NCBI GenBank assembly: GCA_017463245.1
Contig: JAFTPN010000085.1
Location: forward strand, 1-51,945
Direction: 5' to 3'
DNA from: Clostridia bacterium
GTDB taxonomy: Bacteria; Bacillota; Clostridia; Christensenellales; Aristaeellaceae
DNA length: 51,945 bases
Part shown: piece after piece, positions 49,776 to 51,945 of the stretch
How the letters are laid out: each line of letters starts with the position of its first letter
How positions within the stretch are numbered: position 1 is the stretch's first letter
Translations under genes and position numbers: made by a program
Notes under the pieces: generated by a model
Told to the model about the DNA's origin: nothing
The model's input: only the letters and a program-made list of their open reading frames with translations
The model's database searches: none

Positions 49776-50486
49776 TTAGGGATGAACGAAGGTGCCGATA
49801 TCGCTGCCCTCGAGAACCTTGATCAGGTTCTTGGGGTCGTCCAGGCCAAAGACGCGCACCATGGGCAGGTTGTTCTCGGCGCACAGGGCGAAGGCGGCGG
49901 CGTCCATCACCTTCAGGCCGCGGGCAAGGGCGTCGCGGTAGGTGATGTCCTTGATCAGCGTGGCGCTGGGATCCTTGTTGGGGTCGGCGGTGTATACGCC
50001 GTCGATGTTCTTGGCCATCAGGATGGCGTCCACTTCCATTTCAATGGCACGCAGCGCCACGGCGGTATCCGTGGAGAAGAAGGGGTTGCCGCTGCCGGCG
50101 GCAAACAGCACGATGCGGCCTTCCGCCAGGTGGTTGCGGGCGGCCATGGCGTTGAAGGGCTCGCAGAAGCGGTTCATGTCCACGGCGGACTGCACCACCA
50201 CGTCCAGGCCAGCCTTGCGCAGGGCGTCGGCCACGCACAGGCAGTTGATCACCGTGCCCAGCATGCCCATCTGGTCGGCGGTCACGGCGTCCATGTTGGC
50301 GGCGGGACCCTGGCGGCCGCGCCAGATGTTGCCCGCGCCGATCACCACGCCGATCTCCACGCCCAGGTTGTGCATTTCGCGGATGATCTCCGCAGTTTCG
50401 CGAACCTTGTCGAAATCAAACAGATCAGCGCCGGACTTGAGCGCCTCGCCGGAGAGCTTGAGCATTACTCGCTTGTAAACGGCCAT
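49776..50486 (-). CDS. pyrH: UMP kinase
   Basis: A 236-residue hexameric amino-acid-kinase-fold enzyme that makes UDP from UMP. Motifs KLSGEAL (start), VIGAGNIWRG, TADQMGMLGTVINCLC and DGVYTADPNKDP are intact. AAGGAGG precedes ATG 50486. It has its own promoter and terminator. In most bacteria it precedes frr; here frr lies about 13.7 kb away on the same strand, with many plus-strand genes between. Confidence 0.98.
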   Translation of the reverse strand: MAVYKRVMLKLSGEALKSGADLFDFDKVRETAEIIREMHNLGVEIGVVIGAGNIWRGRQGPAANMDAVTADQMGMLGTVINCLCVADALRKAGLDVVVQSAVDMNRFCEPFNAMAARNHLAEGRIVLFAAGSGNPFFSTDTAVALRAIEMEVDAILMAKNIDGVYTADPNKDPSATLIKDITYRDALARGLKVMDAAAFALCAENNLPMVRVFGLDDPKNLIKVLEGSDIGTFVHP

Positions 50487-50523
50487 GGAAAGGACCTCCT
50501 TACATATCTTTGCACTAAATGAT

Positions 50524-50553
50524 ATTATATACCACAAAGGGCGCTCCGGTCAA
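50524..50553 (-). promoter_or_regulatory. promoter of pyrH
   Basis: -35 TTGACC (50548-50553), 18-base spacer, -10 TATAAT (50524-50529). Confidence 0.75.
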
Positions 50554-50645
50554 TCGAAATCCCCTGCTTTCGGTGCAGAAAAGGTATCATGGAGAGGGGC
50601 GGATATTTTCGTAAAAATTTCGTTGCAAGGGCAACCTTTATGTTC

Positions 50646-50674
50646 TTGTGTTTTGCTGCGGACTGTGATAGAAT
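50646..50674 (+). promoter_or_regulatory. promoter of the GH9 gene
   Basis: -35 TTGTGT (50646-50651), 17-base spacer, -10 TAGAAT (50669-50674), with TGTGA just before the -10. Confidence 0.5.
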
Positions 50675-50729
50675 CCAAGCAACCCAAGGGAAAATCATCT
50701 ATCAACAACAGAAGTGCGAGGACATTTGC

Positions 50730-51945
50730 ATGGGTATCGAAATGAAGAAGCAGGGTTTTGCCCTGAATGAAAAAACGGGTTATTTCCAGCATCATGGCGT
50801 GGATGTGATGGCCTTTGACGATATTTATCCCGCAGGCCACCAGAGCGGCGTGAGCATCCTGATGCACGGCCACCGCGTGGCCACCAACGGTGATATCCGC
50901 TTTGAGCAGACCCCCGGCCAGTGGCAGCCCCTGCCCAAGCAAGGCGAGCGCAAGCTGAACGCGGAGGCAAACACCATTGCCACCACGCTGCACTATCCGG
51001 ATATGGATTGGCACCTGCGGGGCTTCAATCCGCTGATCTACCCGGACTATGAGTTCGATTATACCGTCACCGTGAAGGGCGAAGGCAGCCAGGTGCGCAT
51101 CATTGTTGACCTGGATAAGCCCATTCCCCAGGAATACGTGGGCAAAATGTGCTTCAACCTGGAGCTGTTCCCGGGCGAGCTTTTCGGCAAGCCCTGGATC
51201 ATGGACGGCAAGCAGGGCATCTTCCCCCAGCAGCCCAACGGCCCCACCCTGTACATGCCCACCAACTACGACAAGACCGCTACCCTCCAGCCCAAGGAGG
51301 GCATCATTGCCGACCGTGCCCACCTCTCCGGCGACAACAAGGGCTATAACCCCATCATTGCCGATGATATCATTGCGGAGCCCTATGCCGTTGGACGCCG
51401 CTTCACCGTGCGCCCGGACGACGCCCTGAGCCGCTTCACCATCGAGACCAAAACCTCCGACCTGAAGCTCTACGATGGCCGCATGAACCACAACAACGGC
51501 TGGTTCGTGGTCAGCTCCGAGGTGCCTGCGGGCAAGGACAAGGCCGCCATTGAGTGGGTCATCACCCCCCATGTGGCGGAGGACTGGCTCTACACCCCCG
51601 TGGTGCAGGTGTCCCAGGTGGGCTATATGCCCTCCCAGCCCAAGGTGGCCATGATCGAAATGGATCGCCGGGATACCTCCTGCGAGGCGGTCGCCCTGTA
51701 CCGCATCGGCGAAAACGGCGCCGAGCTGGTGCGCAGGGAGGCGGGCAAGAAGTGGGGGCAGTTCCTGCGCTACAACTACCTGCAGTTTGATTTCTCCGAC
51801 GTGGCGGAGGAAGGCCTGTACCAGGTGGGCTATGGCGCGGCGATGTCCGCCATCTTCCGCATTGCGGAGGATGTGTACGACCGGGGCGTGTGGCAGCCCG
51901 TGCTGGAATACTTCCTGCCGGTGCAGATGTGCCATATGCGCGTGA
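50730..51945 (+). CDS. glycoside hydrolase family 9-like protein (3' end outside window)
   Basis: An open frame of 405 codons runs to the window edge. No signal peptide is present (starts MGIEMKKQGFALNEKTGYF), so it may act in the cytoplasm. Residues 1-285 form a beta-rich region I cannot assign. From about residue 290, VVQVSQVGYMPSQPKVAMIE is the CelD_N immunoglobulin-like domain that precedes GH9 catalytic domains, and FRIAEDVYDRGVWQPVLEYF with MCHMRV begins the catalytic part. GH9 enzymes cut beta-glucans or, without export, cello-oligosaccharides. GAGG precedes the ATG; a second ATG four codons later is possible. Confidence 0.8.
   Translation, partial: MGIEMKKQGFALNEKTGYFQHHGVDVMAFDDIYPAGHQSGVSILMHGHRVATNGDIRFEQTPGQWQPLPKQGERKLNAEANTIATTLHYPDMDWHLRGFNPLIYPDYEFDYTVTVKGEGSQVRIIVDLDKPIPQEYVGKMCFNLELFPGELFGKPWIMDGKQGIFPQQPNGPTLYMPTNYDKTATLQPKEGIIADRAHLSGDNKGYNPIIADDIIAEPYAVGRRFTVRPDDALSRFTIETKTSDLKLYDGRMNHNNGWFVVSSEVPAGKDKAAIEWVITPHVAEDWLYTPVVQVSQVGYMPSQPKVAMIEMDRRDTSCEAVALYRIGENGAELVRREAGKKWGQFLRYNYLQFDFSDVAEEGLYQVGYGAAMSAIFRIAEDVYDRGVWQPVLEYFLPVQMCHMRV

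Noticed and set aside
1-51945. Prophage, integron or complete insertion sequence
   Set aside because: No integrase, transposase, phage structural genes or att-like sites were recognised on either strand. Mobile signals are limited to short palindromic elements.

Overview
This 51.9 kb window comes from a spore-forming, anaerobic, fairly GC-rich member of the Bacillota (class Clostridia), probably from a gut or rumen community. The evidence is the sporulation genes (yabP, yabQ, cwlD), the Gram-positive replicative polymerase PolC, a tryptophan T-box, a yybP-ykoY manganese riboswitch, 2-oxoacid:ferredoxin oxidoreductase, strong Shine-Dalgarno sequences and a GH9 glycoside hydrolase. I found no rRNA, tRNA, CRISPR array, prophage or transposase. 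The species cannot be named from the sequence.

Layout. 1-3.6 kb: the end of a TauE/SafE-cupredoxin membrane protein, a Cys/Met-rich mini-ORF, a PfkB-type sugar kinase and rny. 3.6-6.4 kb: a nucleoside hydrolase, and trpB under a Trp T-box. 6.4-13.5 kb: a sulfur amino acid block. It holds a decayed nifS fragment, cysK, an ECF S component, metY, a polar amino acid ABC transporter and a divergent Rrf2 regulator. The binding-protein gene has a leader with a Cys-rich peptide followed by a terminator. Two promoters share a likely Rrf2 operator. 13.8-15.9 kb: an SLC13/ArsB-type permease and mntP behind a manganese riboswitch. 16.4-19.9 kb: a four-gene 2-oxoacid:ferredoxin oxidoreductase operon (vorB type) and a GNAT enzyme. 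20.3-36.1 kb: one long minus-strand run frr, small PASTA-like gene, uppS, cdsA, dxr, rseP, ispG, polC, unknown gene, yabP, yabQ, divIC, ppx/gppA, prsA-like. It covers ribosome recycling, isoprenoid and lipid carrier synthesis, membrane proteolysis, replication, sporulation and protein folding. 36.3-47.6 kb: mainly plus-strand genes: serine hydrolase, DUF5665, lspA, rluD, mnmG, EamA, PepSY, ftsY, and a coupled GNAT/phosphatase/epimerase/GNAT set, with cwlD on the minus strand. 47.8-51.9 kb: a DUF1349 gene in AT-richer sequence, ppk2, pyrH, and the start of a GH9 enzyme.

The most unusual features are: (i) Cys/Met-rich leader peptides that look like attenuators for cysteine-related transport; (ii) a family of mosaic palindromic repeats with a nearly fixed module order, occupying gaps of the otherwise conserved frr-polC operon and many neighbouring gaps, one copy of which supplies the last codons of mnmG; (iii) a truncated, frameshifted nifS whose stop codon lies in the trpB promoter. 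All calls were made by reading the sequence; no database search was possible.
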